Shown piece after piece: positions 19,710 through 32,746 of a stretch of 64,000 nucleotides of DNA. Source of the DNA: Pseudomonas brassicacearum (GTDB lineage: Bacteria; Pseudomonadota; Gammaproteobacteria; Pseudomonadales; Pseudomonadaceae); NCBI RefSeq assembly GCF_003732265.1, contig NZ_MOBK01000002.1, positions 372,001 to 436,000 of the forward strand. The letters are read 5' to 3'. Below the pieces are notes generated by a model. That model was not told the origin of the DNA and searched no databases. It worked only from the letters and a program-made list of their open reading frames with translations. Position numbers and translations under genes: made by a program. Within the stretch, counting starts at the first letter, position 1, and each line of letters opens with the position of its first letter.

Positions 19710-20720
19710 TCAGGCCAGGTTTTCGTCGGTGGTTGGTACGATCAGGATGCCGGCGCGTAAACCGTTCTTCACCTTGGGGTTCGGGAAGATGATCCGGGCG
19801 CCCTCTTCTTCGATGATCCAGCGGGTATTGGCGATGTCTTCCGCCAGCAGGTAACCCACGTCCAGTTCGGAAAAGTTCTCGATGTCCGCCGGCAGGTTCA
19901 AACGGAAGCTGTCGCTGTGCTTGATGATTTCCCGCGCCACGCTGTATAGCTGCAAACCGTCCAGTGCCGCTTCGGTCGATTCCGGCTCGGTGCCTTCGAT
20001 GATCTGTTTCAGGCGTGTTTCCAGCAGGGAAACGTTGACCCCGGCGTTCTGCCCGAACGGCCGTGCCTTGCCCAGTTCAAGGGTAAAGGACTCGGCGCCC
20101 AGCTTGTCGTAGGTGTAGGAACTGAAAACGATGGATGGCTTGTTCTGCAACAGCACCGCTTCCATGCCGGCAGCACGCAGGCGCGCCAGTTCCTGACGCG
20201 AATGCTGGCGGCCTTCCTTCCAGGGGTACAAAGCGAACTGCTCGATTTTCGAGCCGCGAATCGCGGTGTGCAGGTCGTAGTGCAGGCGCTGACGATCCGG
20301 CAGGCTGAAAAAACTCGCCGCCAGTCGCTCCAGCTCACAAGCGCGCAGGGCTTCGGAGCCGCTGCTTTGTTCGTGACGGCCGTTGAACAGCCGATTGACG
20401 TCCTGCTCGACGAAGCGATCGCCCTTGCGAATCGCTTCAGGGTTGCCGAACAGAAACAGAATGCGTGCTCGTGGCTTCAAGTCGCCACGAGCGATGTCAT
20501 GCAACAGGCGATCGAGCAACTCGATCGGCGCTGTTTCGTTGCCGTGGATACCGGCTGACAGCAGCAGGTCCAGGCCATTGTCGCGCGCTTCAGGTGGCCG
20601 GACTTCCAGCGCACCTTCGCTCAACCAGCGCATCCGCACGCCTTCGACAGTCAGTTGAGTCTTCTCCGCCGGTTCACGGCCGGCGAGGGTCAGTTCAAGC
20701 AGTTTGCCGAGGGCGAGCAT
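19710..20720 (-). CDS. astE: Succinylglutamate desuccinylase AstE (AruE)
   Basis: Last step of the arginine succinyltransferase pathway: N-succinylglutamate to glutamate plus succinate. M14-family zinc carboxypeptidase fold, 336 aa. Zinc ligands are visible in [18 protein letters not shown] (His59, Glu62) and [20 protein letters not shown]; the catalytic Glu is probably in [16 protein letters not shown]. It is the last gene of the operon aruC-F-G-D-B-x-E, all on the minus strand, and begins 12 bases after the small unknown gene's stop. Confidence 0.95.
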   Translation of the reverse strand: MLALGKLLELTLAGREPAEKTQLTVEGVRMRWLSEGALEVRPPEARDNGLDLLLSAGIHGNETAPIELLDRLLHDIARGDLKPRARILFLFGNPEAIRKGDRFVEQDVNRLFNGRHEQSSGSEALRACELERLAASFFSLPDRQRLHYDLHTAIRGSKIEQFALYPWKEGRQHSRQELARLRAAGMEAVLLQNKPSIVFSSYTYDKLGAESFTLELGKARPFGQNAGVNVSLLETRLKQIIEGTEPESTEAALDGLQLYSVAREIIKHSDSFRLNLPADIENFSELDVGYLLAEDIANTRWIIEEEGARIIFPNPKVKNGLRAGILIVPTTDENLA

Positions 20721-20732
20721 AGAGCGGTTTCC

Positions 20733-21020
20733 TTAGTGGTCGTGTGCGCAATCCGGGCCGTGCACGTGGTCTTCGTCGCCGACTTCGGCCGGTTCCATTT
20801 CCAGTTGCAGACTTACCAGATTAGTCGCCAATGGACGCAGCAGCAGGTTGGCGTATTCCGCGTCACCTTCTTCAACGTCCACGCCGATCAGCAGTTGGCC
20901 ACGGCCATCGTGCTGGATCCACAGCTCTTTGCCTTGCCACATGACCGCGACGCGGGTGCAGGAGGTTTCCAGTTGCGTGCCGTCGGTGTCTTCAAGGATC
21001 AGCTGCAGGGTATCGCTCAT
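20733..21020 (-). CDS. Conserved small protein of the arginine (ast/aru) operon, His-rich tail
   Basis: A 95-residue protein of unknown function, equivalent in position to PA0900 of P. aeruginosa between aruB and aruE. It is acidic, predicted beta-rich (LQLILEDTDGTQLETSCTRVAVMWQGKELWIQHDGRGQLLIGVDVEEGD) and ends in DEDHVHGPDCAHDH, a His/Asp/Cys cluster that looks able to bind a metal such as Zn or Ni. AstE downstream is a zinc enzyme, so a metal-handling role is possible but only inference. ATG at 21020 is preferred over an upstream in-frame codon overlapping astB. Confidence 0.8.
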   Translation of the reverse strand: MSDTLQLILEDTDGTQLETSCTRVAVMWQGKELWIQHDGRGQLLIGVDVEEGDAEYANLLLRPLATNLVSLQLEMEPAEVGDEDHVHGPDCAHDH

Positions 21021-21046
21021 GTTCTTTACGCTCTCGTTTGAGACTT

Positions 21047-22393
21047 TCAATTGATCTGGAATGGATAAACCGCGCCCAGTTTAAGGATTTGCGTCAGTTC
21101 ATCCAGTGCCGTCCGGCATTCAAGCAGCAATTGCGGGTCCGCGAGATCGTTTTCGGTCATGCGGTCGCGGTAGTGCTTGTCGACCCATTCGGTCAACGTG
21201 CCGTACAACGGTGCCGTCATGATAACCCCTGGGTTGACGGCCGCCAGTTCGGTTTCATTCAGTGCGACGCGCAGCCGCAGGCAAGCCGGGCCACCACCGT
21301 TCTGCATGCTTTGCTTCAGATCGAAGACTTTGACTTCGCGGATCAGGCCGCCGGAGCTGGTCAGACCTTGCAGGTATTGCCAGACACGCTCGTTGCCACG
21401 GCATTCTTCCGGCACGATCAACAGCATCGAACCGTCAGGACGCGACAGCAGTTGGCTGTTGAACAGGTAGGAACGAACGGCGTCTTCCACGGTGACTGCG
21501 GAACGCGGCACGCAGACCGACTGGAATTTGCCGCCGACTTTAGCCAGTTTGCTTTGCAGTTCGGCCAGCATCTGCTCGGTGTCGAGGAACGCGTCCTCGT
21601 GATAGAACAACACCTCACCGTTACCCACCGCGATCACGTCGTTGTGGAACACGCCCTGATCGATCACCGACGGGTTCTGCTGCGCGTAGACCACGCCGTC
21701 TTCGCTCAGGCCGTGCAAGCGGGCAACGGCCTGGGACGCTTCCAGCGTCTGGCGTGCCGGGTATTTCTGCGGTGCCGGGTAGCGGGTATCGAAAGCGCTG
21801 CGACCGAACACGAAGAACTCGACGCCCGCTTCACCGTATTCACGGCAGAAACGGGTGTGGTTGGCCGCGCCTTCGTCACCGAACTGCGCCACGGCCGGCA
21901 ACGCGGCATGGTGAGCAAAGTGCTTCTGGTCAGCGAACATCGCGCCCAGCACGCGGCTGGTGGTCGGGTGTTCGATGCTGCGGTGGTATTTGCAGTTAAG
22001 GTTGGCGGCGGTGAAATGCACTCGGCCATCCGCGGTGTCGGCACTCGGGCTGACCGTGGCCGCGTTGGCCACCCACATGCTCGATGCCGAGCAACTGGCA
22101 ACCAGCAACGGCATGGCGTCTTTAGCGGCTTGCTCGATCACTTGGGCATCGGTGCCGCTGAAACCCAAACGGCGCAGTGCGGCCACGTCCGGGCGTTCTT
22201 GCGGCGCCAGCACACCTTGCTGAAAGCCCATTTCCATCAGTGCTTTCATTTTCGCCAGGCCTTGCAGCGCAGCTTCCTTCGGGTTCGAAGACTGCTGGCT
22301 GTTGCTCTGGGACGCGACGTTGCCGTAGGACAGGCCGCCATAGTTATGGGTCGGCCCCACTAGACCGTCAAAATTGACTTCATAGGATTTCAT
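21047..22393 (-). CDS. astB: N-succinylarginine dihydrolase AstB (AruB)
   Basis: Hydrolyses N2-succinylarginine to N2-succinylornithine, two NH3 and CO2. 448 aa, penta-bladed amidinotransferase-type fold. Family markers: N-terminal [44 protein letters not shown] (catalytic His region) and the C-terminal [18 protein letters not shown] with the nucleophilic Cys. Part of the aru operon, 161 bases after astD's stop with a REP-like palindrome in between. Confidence 0.96.
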   Translation of the reverse strand: MKSYEVNFDGLVGPTHNYGGLSYGNVASQSNSQQSSNPKEAALQGLAKMKALMEMGFQQGVLAPQERPDVAALRRLGFSGTDAQVIEQAAKDAMPLLVASCSASSMWVANAATVSPSADTADGRVHFTAANLNCKYHRSIEHPTTSRVLGAMFADQKHFAHHAALPAVAQFGDEGAANHTRFCREYGEAGVEFFVFGRSAFDTRYPAPQKYPARQTLEASQAVARLHGLSEDGVVYAQQNPSVIDQGVFHNDVIAVGNGEVLFYHEDAFLDTEQMLAELQSKLAKVGGKFQSVCVPRSAVTVEDAVRSYLFNSQLLSRPDGSMLLIVPEECRGNERVWQYLQGLTSSGGLIREVKVFDLKQSMQNGGGPACLRLRVALNETELAAVNPGVIMTAPLYGTLTEWVDKHYRDRMTENDLADPQLLLECRTALDELTQILKLGAVYPFQIN

Positions 22394-22462
22394 CAGCGAG
22401 GCTCCACGAGAATCTGTTGTTATAGGCTTCAGTAACTAGATTTGAGACCGAGGCGCGGCCTT

Positions 22463-22547
22463 CGCCAGCAGGCTGGCTCCCACAGTGATTGCGTCGTACA
22501 CAATATGTGTGAACACCACCGAACCTGTGGGAGCCAGCCTGCTGGCG
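22463..22547. repeat. REP doublet, class D (GCCAGCAGGCTGGCTCCCACA type)
   Basis: Perfect 23-bp inverted repeat: arms 22463-22485 and 22525-22547. It lies inside the aru operon between astD and astB, so it is transcribed and could set mRNA segment stability or partial termination. Confidence 0.9.
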
Positions 22548-22554
22548 ATGGGCG

Positions 22555-25046
<2,492 letters not shown>

Positions 25047-25130
25047 GCTATCTCCTCAAACGGGCCGCTTGCGCCACCCGTGAAATTTCGCTGCTTTCCA
25101 GGTATTACTCGCTGGAAATCAATGCCGGCG

Positions 25131-26150
25131 TTAAACCGCCACCAGGCGCACGCTGGCACCTTCACCGACGCCCAGGGCTTCGGCCGCTTCCAGATCCAGG
25201 GTTACGGGTTTGCCTGGCGCGTAATCGAGCTCAAGCAACACGGCGCGGTAATCCTGCAATTGGGCATTGGCCACCAGGTACTGACGTCCGACACCTTTGA
25301 CCGGCTCACCGATTTTCACCGGAACGACGCGGCTCTGGGCGATCGAGCGAATCCCCGTCACACGGGCGTGCAAGGTCGGGCCGCCGTCGAAAATGTCGAT
25401 GTAGTGATCGGTCTCGAAGCCTTCGCGCATCAGGATGTCAAAGGTGATCTGCGCCCGTGGATGCACCTGGCCCATCGCCTCTTGAGCGGAGTCCGGCAGC
25501 AGCGGCACATAGATCGGGTAATGCGGCATCAGCTCGGCCAGGAACGTGCGGCTCTTCAGACCGCACAGACGCTCGGCTTCAGCGTAGTTGAGGTCGAAGA
25601 AGTTGCGGCCGATGGCGTCCCAGAATGGCGAGTCGCCATTTTCATCGCTGTAGCCGACGATCTCGGTCACCACGGAATCGGCAAAGCGCTCCGGGTGGCT
25701 GGCGACGAACAGCAGGCGACCACGGGAATTGAGCTCGGCCCACGGCGACCCCACCAGCTCGCGCTGCACGTAGAAACTGGTCAGCAAGCTGTTGCCGGTC
25801 AGGTCGTGGCACTGGGAGAGCACGTGGATCTTGTTATGAATCTTCAGCTCGCGGGAAGCGTGCACGAAGGTTTCATTACGGAAGCTGTAGAACGGCTCGG
25901 AATAACCGGCCGAGGCCACGATCGCCGAGCAACCGGCGAGCTTGCCGGTAGTCGTGTCTTCGAGGACGAAGAAATAGCTCTCTTCACCGTTGAAGCTGAC
26001 TTCGGCAGCAAACGAGGCTTCGCTTGCAGCGATCTTGTCGCTCAGGCGTTCAACGTCATCCGGCAAGGAAGTGACACCAATCGGGCTGTCCGCAGCCAGA
26101 CGCTGTACCTCGCCCAGATCAGCCATTTGCGCGGGGCGCATCACCAGCAT
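25131..26150 (-). CDS. aruF: Arginine/ornithine N-succinyltransferase, alpha subunit AruF
   Basis: The partner of AruG in arginine succinylation, also able to use ornithine. 339 aa, aligned throughout with AruG: MLVMRPAQMADLGEVQRLAADSPIGVTSLP, CSAIVASAGYSEPFYSFRNE, SLLTSFYVQRELVGSPWAELNSRGRLLFVAS, EIVGYSDENGDSPFWDAIGRNFFDLNYAEAERLCG, FDGGPTLHARVTGIR. Second gene of the operon, separated from aruC by a class A REP doublet and 220 bases. Confidence 0.95.
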   Translation of the reverse strand: MLVMRPAQMADLGEVQRLAADSPIGVTSLPDDVERLSDKIAASEASFAAEVSFNGEESYFFVLEDTTTGKLAGCSAIVASAGYSEPFYSFRNETFVHASRELKIHNKIHVLSQCHDLTGNSLLTSFYVQRELVGSPWAELNSRGRLLFVASHPERFADSVVTEIVGYSDENGDSPFWDAIGRNFFDLNYAEAERLCGLKSRTFLAELMPHYPIYVPLLPDSAQEAMGQVHPRAQITFDILMREGFETDHYIDIFDGGPTLHARVTGIRSIAQSRVVPVKIGEPVKGVGRQYLVANAQLQDYRAVLLELDYAPGKPVTLDLEAAEALGVGEGASVRLVAV

Positions 26151-26218
26151 GGTGTCACTCCTTTCTCTAAACTCTTTGAGGAAAATAACCGGGCAGTCAT
26201 TACTAACACTCGGACCAA

Positions 26219-26308
26219 TGTAGGAGCGGGCTTGCTCGCGAAAGCGGTGTATCAGTCGACATTACCGCTGTCTGACCCACCGCTTTCGCGAGCAAGCCCG
26301 CTCCCACA
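26219..26308. repeat. REP doublet, class A
   Basis: 31-bp inverted repeat with one mismatch: arms 26219-26249 and 26278-26308. It lies between aruC and aruF within the operon. Confidence 0.92.
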
Positions 26309-26372
26309 TTTGATCCGGTCCGGCACATAAAATTTGGTTCGACGCCTGACTGATCAGGCGTCGAAGGGCCTA

Positions 26373-27692
<1,320 letters not shown>

Positions 27693-27717
27693 TTATAGCG
27701 CAAACCCCGGTTTCAGC

Positions 27718-27738
27718 CGGGTTTACGGCAATGCGACA
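27718..27738 (-). promoter_or_regulatory. Candidate ArgR half-site, distal to aruC
   Basis: Minus-strand TGTCGC-N8-AA-N5, exactly 51 bases upstream of the proximal site and followed by GCTGAAA. Lies in the 286-base divergent region shared by aruC and the LRR toxin-like gene. Confidence 0.6.
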
Positions 27739-27879
27739 TATAGGGTCGCAAAGGCGCAGTTTAAACCGCCGACATAGGTTATAGGCAGGCTTGTCGAGCG
27801 GTGCGGTAAATATGTACCGCACCAGACCCGTCATGGTCTGTTTTGCTGGCGACTCATCCAAACGCTAAGGGAATAGCGC

Positions 27880-30800
27880 ATGAGTCGACACGAAAATGAT
27901 CGCCCGTCCAACGCTGCCGGCAATCAATCCGCCACGCAGCCGGACGATCACTACCATCACCTGTTCAACAATCTGCCGACCTGGGTACTGGAAGCCTCGC
28001 CCGCCACACGCGACGCCCTCAAAAACGCCTCGCCTGCCACGCCGCGCTGGCACGGCACCGCGACATCCCTGCAACACCAGTCGCTGAAAAAGCTCGGCCA
28101 GGACCACTGGACCCAGCGAAATCGCCTGGACTCAACCCTGTCCACGCTGCAAAGCGCACGTGCCTTCGCCGAACCTCTTCTGTCCGCGGCGCTGAAAACC
28201 CGGTTTGATCTGGAACTGGACGTCAACACCACGTTCCTGCGCCTGTACATCCCGCAAACCGTGCCCTGGTTCGGCGTCAGGACGGGCGCCGCACGCACCT
28301 GGACGGTTTCGCTACTCGACGCCGCCCTGCATAACTTCCAGGAATCGGAGATGGCGGCTGACGCTTACGAATCGGCCTCGACGTTCATTACCGCACCGTC
28401 ACCCGCAGGGCAGTTCGATACGTTGCCAGCGGTCAAACAGAAAATGACCGTCGCCGCCTTCGCGCGGTTGTGTCGGGAACTGGACATCGGCGCCCGGTAC
28501 AACACTTACCTCAAAGACAATCTGGGGCTGAGCAACCCGGTGGCCGGCGCGGTGTTGAAAGCGAAGGTGATCGGCTCGCACAAAACGGCACTCAAAGCCG
28601 CGCTGCAAATGGCTCATATCCGCAAGGACATTCCAGAGGACGCCTATCACTCGATCCTGCGTCTTGCAGAAGGACGTTCGGGGGCGCGTCTGAATGGCCA
28701 ACCGCTGTACGGTCATGACCTGAGCATCATGTCCTCCTCCCTGACCGGCATTGTCATTTTCGCAGCGAGCCTGGAGCGCGCACGCAAGGGAACGCGGATC
28801 ATCGCCTACATTCCCGACGATCCCGAACATCCACTCAAGGAATACCCGAACACTCTGGCGTTCATGAACGAGCTGACCCGCAAGCTGCGTGCCCCGACTT
28901 ACCAGACGTTCTTCAGCCGTTTCGTCGAGCACAAGGAAAGGGGGCACTTTTTCGCTGATCTCCACCACCGCCTCCAGCGCGTGACCTGGCATCAGCACAC
29001 GCGTGGCGACCCGCTGCCGAGCTGGCGAGAAACGCCCATCGACAGGCCCAACCTGCGGTTTTCAATGACGCCGTTCAGCGCAGACCTGTGGAATCATCTC
29101 TATCAGCGACAACTGAACAAGATCCTCAACGACGCCAGCACGCTGGCCGTCTCCACCGCCACTGCCGACCGGAACGCGCGCTGGGCATTGTGGGATGCCT
29201 TCAGAAAAGTAGCGTTGAAGCTGCTTGAAATCGCGGCGTTCGTGGCCTTGCCGTTCGTCCCGTTTCTCGGCGAAGTAATGCTGGGTTACATGGCCTACCA
29301 GTTACTCGACGAAACCTTCGAAGGCATTGTGGACCTGGCCGAAGGACTGCAAACGGAGGCGCTCGGGCATCTGATAACGCTCGCTGAAACAGTGGTTGAG
29401 GTGGGCACATTCGCAGTGGGTGGCGCGATCGCTGCCGGCGCCTTCAGCCGTTTGCTTTCGCGCGAAGCGGTCGCGCTGGTCGACCCGCTCAAACCCGTCG
29501 CAACGCCAAAAGGAAAAATCCGCTACTGGAAGCAGGATCTGATCCCTTACGAACACGCCCAGAGCCTGCCCGACGGCGCAAAACCCGATCAACTGGGCCT
29601 CTATCGCCACGGGGGCAAGACGCTGCTGCCCCTGGAAGGAAAGCTGTACGCCGTGAAACCCGAAGGCACCCGCGGCGCGTATCAGATTGAGCATCCGACC
29701 CGCAACGATGCTTATCAGCCTTCTTTACTGCACAACCACCACGGCGCCTGGCACACCGAGCTGGAGCAGCCGCTGCATTGGGATCGGGAAACGGTGATGC
29801 GTCGCATCGGCCACGAGGTCGAGTCGTTCAGCAACGCTGAGCGCGAGCAGATCCTGCAGGTCAGCGGCTTTCACGACAACGCCGTGCGCGAGATGCATAC
29901 CGAACACTACCGCCCGCCTTCGCTGCTGACCGACACGATCAAGCGCTTCAGGATCAACCGGGACATCGACACCTTTATCGAGCAGATCGGCAGTGATCAA
30001 TCCGGGCACTACCGAAAGGCCGATGTGGCCCTGCAGCATCAACTGCTGAGCAGCTACGACGGCTGGCCTGTCGACACGCCGATGCCGGCAGCGCAAGACC
30101 AAACGTCAACCTTCAGACAACGGACCGCCGAACTTGCCCGGAGCTACCGCAAATCGCTGTTCGATCTGCGCTATCGAGCCCTGGAAAAAACCGATGACCT
30201 GCGAGTCCAGCGACTGCTCGATGATGTGCAGGGGCTACCCACCGATATCGCCGAGGAATTGGTGAGCAATGCATCCGGCACCGAGCTGAAACAACTGCAC
30301 AACGGCCGCACGCCCCAGCGACTCAAGGATGCAGCGCTCAAAGCCATGGAAGCCGTGCGCGCGACCCGAGCCTGCGAAGGCTTTTATTCCGAAGCGCTGG
30401 ACACCACCGACACCCATCGACTGGCCTTGCACAGTCTGAATTCACTGCCCGATTTACCAGCCGAATTACGCATCGAAGTGAGGGACTACTCGGCCGAGGG
30501 GACCTTGCGCGACAGCATTGGCCAGCCCGATGCGCCCATTCAAAAAATACTGATTCGCGCTGAAGACGGGACTTACCAGGTTCACCAGGACACTGGCTCG
30601 ACGCCGGGGGATTTTTATCAGGCCCTGTTCCGGGCGCTGCCGGAGGCGCAGCGCAACAAGCTGAACCCTTTGATCGCAGACGCCCGGGCACTTAAACAAC
30701 GCATCGCCGAACACGCACTGGACCAATCAGCCTTACGCAGGCTGTTCGCAAAAAATCCCCATCGAAAACCGTTTTATGACCCAACCACCATGCGCCTGCC

Positions 30801-32745
30801 CGGTGGCGCCGAGGGCTACAGTCGAATCGACCGCGAGACGCCGACGCTCAACGACCGGGTGCGCGAGGTTTACCCCAGCCTTCCTCAGGAAGAATTGCAG
30901 TCCATTGTCCAGGCATTGCAACTTCATCCCGATGGCGCTCGCGTAGAACTTTCGCGCTTGAAGAGGGAGTTGGCCCGACTGCATCAGGACCTGCGCGCCT
31001 GGGTCAGTGACTCCCCCACAGCTCATCCTGACACCGGGCGCACGCTCAGTGAGCTGGAGCAACATGCCGAGCGAAACAATCGACGCTTGCTGGCCCAGGA
31101 AATCCAGCGCAGCTGGCGGCGACAGTCCGACCGGGACTTCGACACACCGGAGGGGGTGACCCAATATGTGCTCAGGTTCGAAGAGCCGATTCTCGGCGAC
31201 TTGCCGTCACTAAATGCCGACTTCAGCCATGTGTCGCTGCTGTCCCTGGAAGGGACCCGCAGTGTGCAGGGCATTCCCGCGTTTCTACAGGGCTTCAGCG
31301 GACTGCGCCGCCTGGAGTTGCGCCGATTTTCCCTGACCACCCTCCCCGACGCCATCAGCCGAATGCCCGACCTTCACGCCTTGGTCTTGAGCGATTGCGG
31401 CATCCGGGTCGACGCCGCCACCTGGTCGAAGCTGGCGTCACTGAACAAACTGGCCATGCTGGACCTGTACAAAAATCCGTTTGAAACCCTGCCGCGCATC
31501 GACACGATGAGCGAGCTGGCGCACCTGGACCTGAGCGACACCCACCTGACAGAAATTCCAGCCAGCGTTCTGCAACACCTGAAGCTCGAAACCCTCCTGC
31601 TGATGAACAACCGCATCAGCGAGTTGCCTGCCGGGTTATTCGAGAGTTCGCTGTACGACAAGCGCGGCCTGCACCTCACCCACAACCCGCTGTCGAACAA
31701 GGCACGAGAACTGATCAAGCAACACCATTTCGAGAACGCCTACGACATGGGTGTTTATGCCCCCGAGGCTGATGTTGATCGCGTCAAGGCCATGTACCCC
31801 AGTATGGAAGTCGAACAGGCCAGCGAGTTCGTCTACGAATTGCCGGGGACCCTGGAGGATGGCCGCACGTATCTGACGCGCCTTGAAGAAGAGCTCACCC
31901 AACTGAAAAATGATTTGTCCGCGTGGACGGCCGATGTTCCGGACCGGCACCCCGTGACGGGCGAACCGTTCAGCGCCGACCAGCTCACTGCCGAGCAAGC
32001 CAACCGTGACGAACTCAAGCAGGCGCTTGAGCAGTGCTGGCAGCGTGAATCTGAACTGGATGATTTCAACGACGCACTTGAGCCGACGTTCGAACTCACG
32101 GTCCGCACGGTCATCAATGGAGACCTGCCGACCTTGAGTGCAGACTTCAGCCATGTTTCCGCGCTTGAGGTCCACAGTGCCGAGGGCGCAACGCGACTCG
32201 GGCGTTTCCTCAAGTCCTTTCCCAACCTCAAAAGCCTTCGACTGCGCGAGTGCAACCTTGGAAACATTCCCGACGCGGTGTTCAAGATGGGGCGGCTGCA
32301 CTCACTGTCGCTTCCCGATTGCCGGGTCAGCCTGTCCTCGGAGACGGCAAATGCATTGGCGGGAATGGAGCAGCTTGATTACATCGACCTGAGCTCAAAC
32401 CCGTTGGGGCGCACGCCGGATCTAAGCCAGATGCCCGACCTGTCGACCGTGTTGCTCAATGACACCGGCATCACTGACATCCCCGATGGCCTGCTTCAGC
32501 TGACGGAGCTGGACTGGGTCGACCTGAGCATGAATGAGATTACCGAGGTGCCCAGCGACTTGCTGGAATTACCGGTAGAGGTGGCTGAAAACATCACCTT
32601 GAGAGGCAATCCGTTTTCGGAGGAAAGCCTGGTGCGACTGACCCGTTACTTCGAACTGACCCGTGCGGATTTTGGTGTGGAGGAGGTCATCAACCGAGGT
32701 GAAATGCAGGTTTCCACCTCAGAGGGTTCCGAGATCGACGAGTAA
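27880..32745 (+). CDS. Giant toxin-like leucine-rich-repeat protein (dermonecrotic-toxin/DUF6543-type N-terminus)
   Basis: A 1621-residue protein with no signal peptide. The N-terminal ~700 residues resemble the large Pseudomonas 'dermonecrotic toxin domain' proteins (HHLFNNLPTWVLEASPATRDALKN..., then SLTGIVIFAASLERA). A hydrophobic stretch at about 441-525 (LLEIAAFVALPFVPFLGEVMLGYMAYQLLDETFEG, VEVGTFAVGGAIAAGAFSRLL) could insert in membranes. Two LRR modules of about 300 residues follow (about 993-1297 and 1298-1600), each a helical preface and about six LRRs (SELAHLDLSDTHLTEIPASVLQHLKLETLLLMNNRISELP). The C-terminal NEL E3-ligase domain found in many relatives is absent: the protein ends 20-30 residues after the last LRR. 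AAGGGA precedes the ATG. A secreted or injected effector is likely but not shown. Confidence 0.8.
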   Translation: MSRHENDRPSNAAGNQSATQPDDHYHHLFNNLPTWVLEASPATRDALKNASPATPRWHGTATSLQHQSLKKLGQDHWTQRNRLDSTLSTLQSARAFAEPLLSAALKTRFDLELDVNTTFLRLYIPQTVPWFGVRTGAARTWTVSLLDAALHNFQESEMAADAYESASTFITAPSPAGQFDTLPAVKQKMTVAAFARLCRELDIGARYNTYLKDNLGLSNPVAGAVLKAKVIGSHKTALKAALQMAHIRKDIPEDAYHSILRLAEGRSGARLNGQPLYGHDLSIMSSSLTGIVIFAASLERARKGTRIIAYIPDDPEHPLKEYPNTLAFMNELTRKLRAPTYQTFFSRFVEHKERGHFFADLHHRLQRVTWHQHTRGDPLPSWRETPIDRPNLRFSMTPFSADLWNHLYQRQLNKILNDASTLAVSTATADRNARWALWDAFRKVALKLLEIAAFVALPFVPFLGEVMLGYMAYQLLDETFEGIVDLAEGLQTEALGHLITLAETVVEVGTFAVGGAIAAGAFSRLLSREAVALVDPLKPVATPKGKIRYWKQDLIPYEHAQSLPDGAKPDQLGLYRHGGKTLLPLEGKLYAVKPEGTRGAYQIEHPTRNDAYQPSLLHNHHGAWHTELEQPLHWDRETVMRRIGHEVESFSNAEREQILQVSGFHDNAVREMHTEHYRPPSLLTDTIKRFRINRDIDTFIEQIGSDQSGHYRKADVALQHQLLSSYDGWPVDTPMPAAQDQTSTFRQRTAELARSYRKSLFDLRYRALEKTDDLRVQRLLDDVQGLPTDIAEELVSNASGTELKQLHNGRTPQRLKDAALKAMEAVRATRACEGFYSEALDTTDTHRLALHSLNSLPDLPAELRIEVRDYSAEGTLRDSIGQPDAPIQKILIRAEDGTYQVHQDTGSTPGDFYQALFRALPEAQRNKLNPLIADARALKQRIAEHALDQSALRRLFAKNPHRKPFYDPTTMRLPGGAEGYSRIDRETPTLNDRVREVYPSLPQEELQSIVQALQLHPDGARVELSRLKRELARLHQDLRAWVSDSPTAHPDTGRTLSELEQHAERNNRRLLAQEIQRSWRRQSDRDFDTPEGVTQYVLRFEEPILGDLPSLNADFSHVSLLSLEGTRSVQGIPAFLQGFSGLRRLELRRFSLTTLPDAISRMPDLHALVLSDCGIRVDAATWSKLASLNKLAMLDLYKNPFETLPRIDTMSELAHLDLSDTHLTEIPASVLQHLKLETLLLMNNRISELPAGLFESSLYDKRGLHLTHNPLSNKARELIKQHHFENAYDMGVYAPEADVDRVKAMYPSMEVEQASEFVYELPGTLEDGRTYLTRLEEELTQLKNDLSAWTADVPDRHPVTGEPFSADQLTAEQANRDELKQALEQCWQRESELDDFNDALEPTFELTVRTVINGDLPTLSADFSHVSALEVHSAEGATRLGRFLKSFPNLKSLRLRECNLGNIPDAVFKMGRLHSLSLPDCRVSLSSETANALAGMEQLDYIDLSSNPLGRTPDLSQMPDLSTVLLNDTGITDIPDGLLQLTELDWVDLSMNEITEVPSDLLELPVEVAENITLRGNPFSEESLVRLTRYFELTRADFGVEEVINRGEMQVSTSEGSEIDE

Positions 32746-32746
32746 A

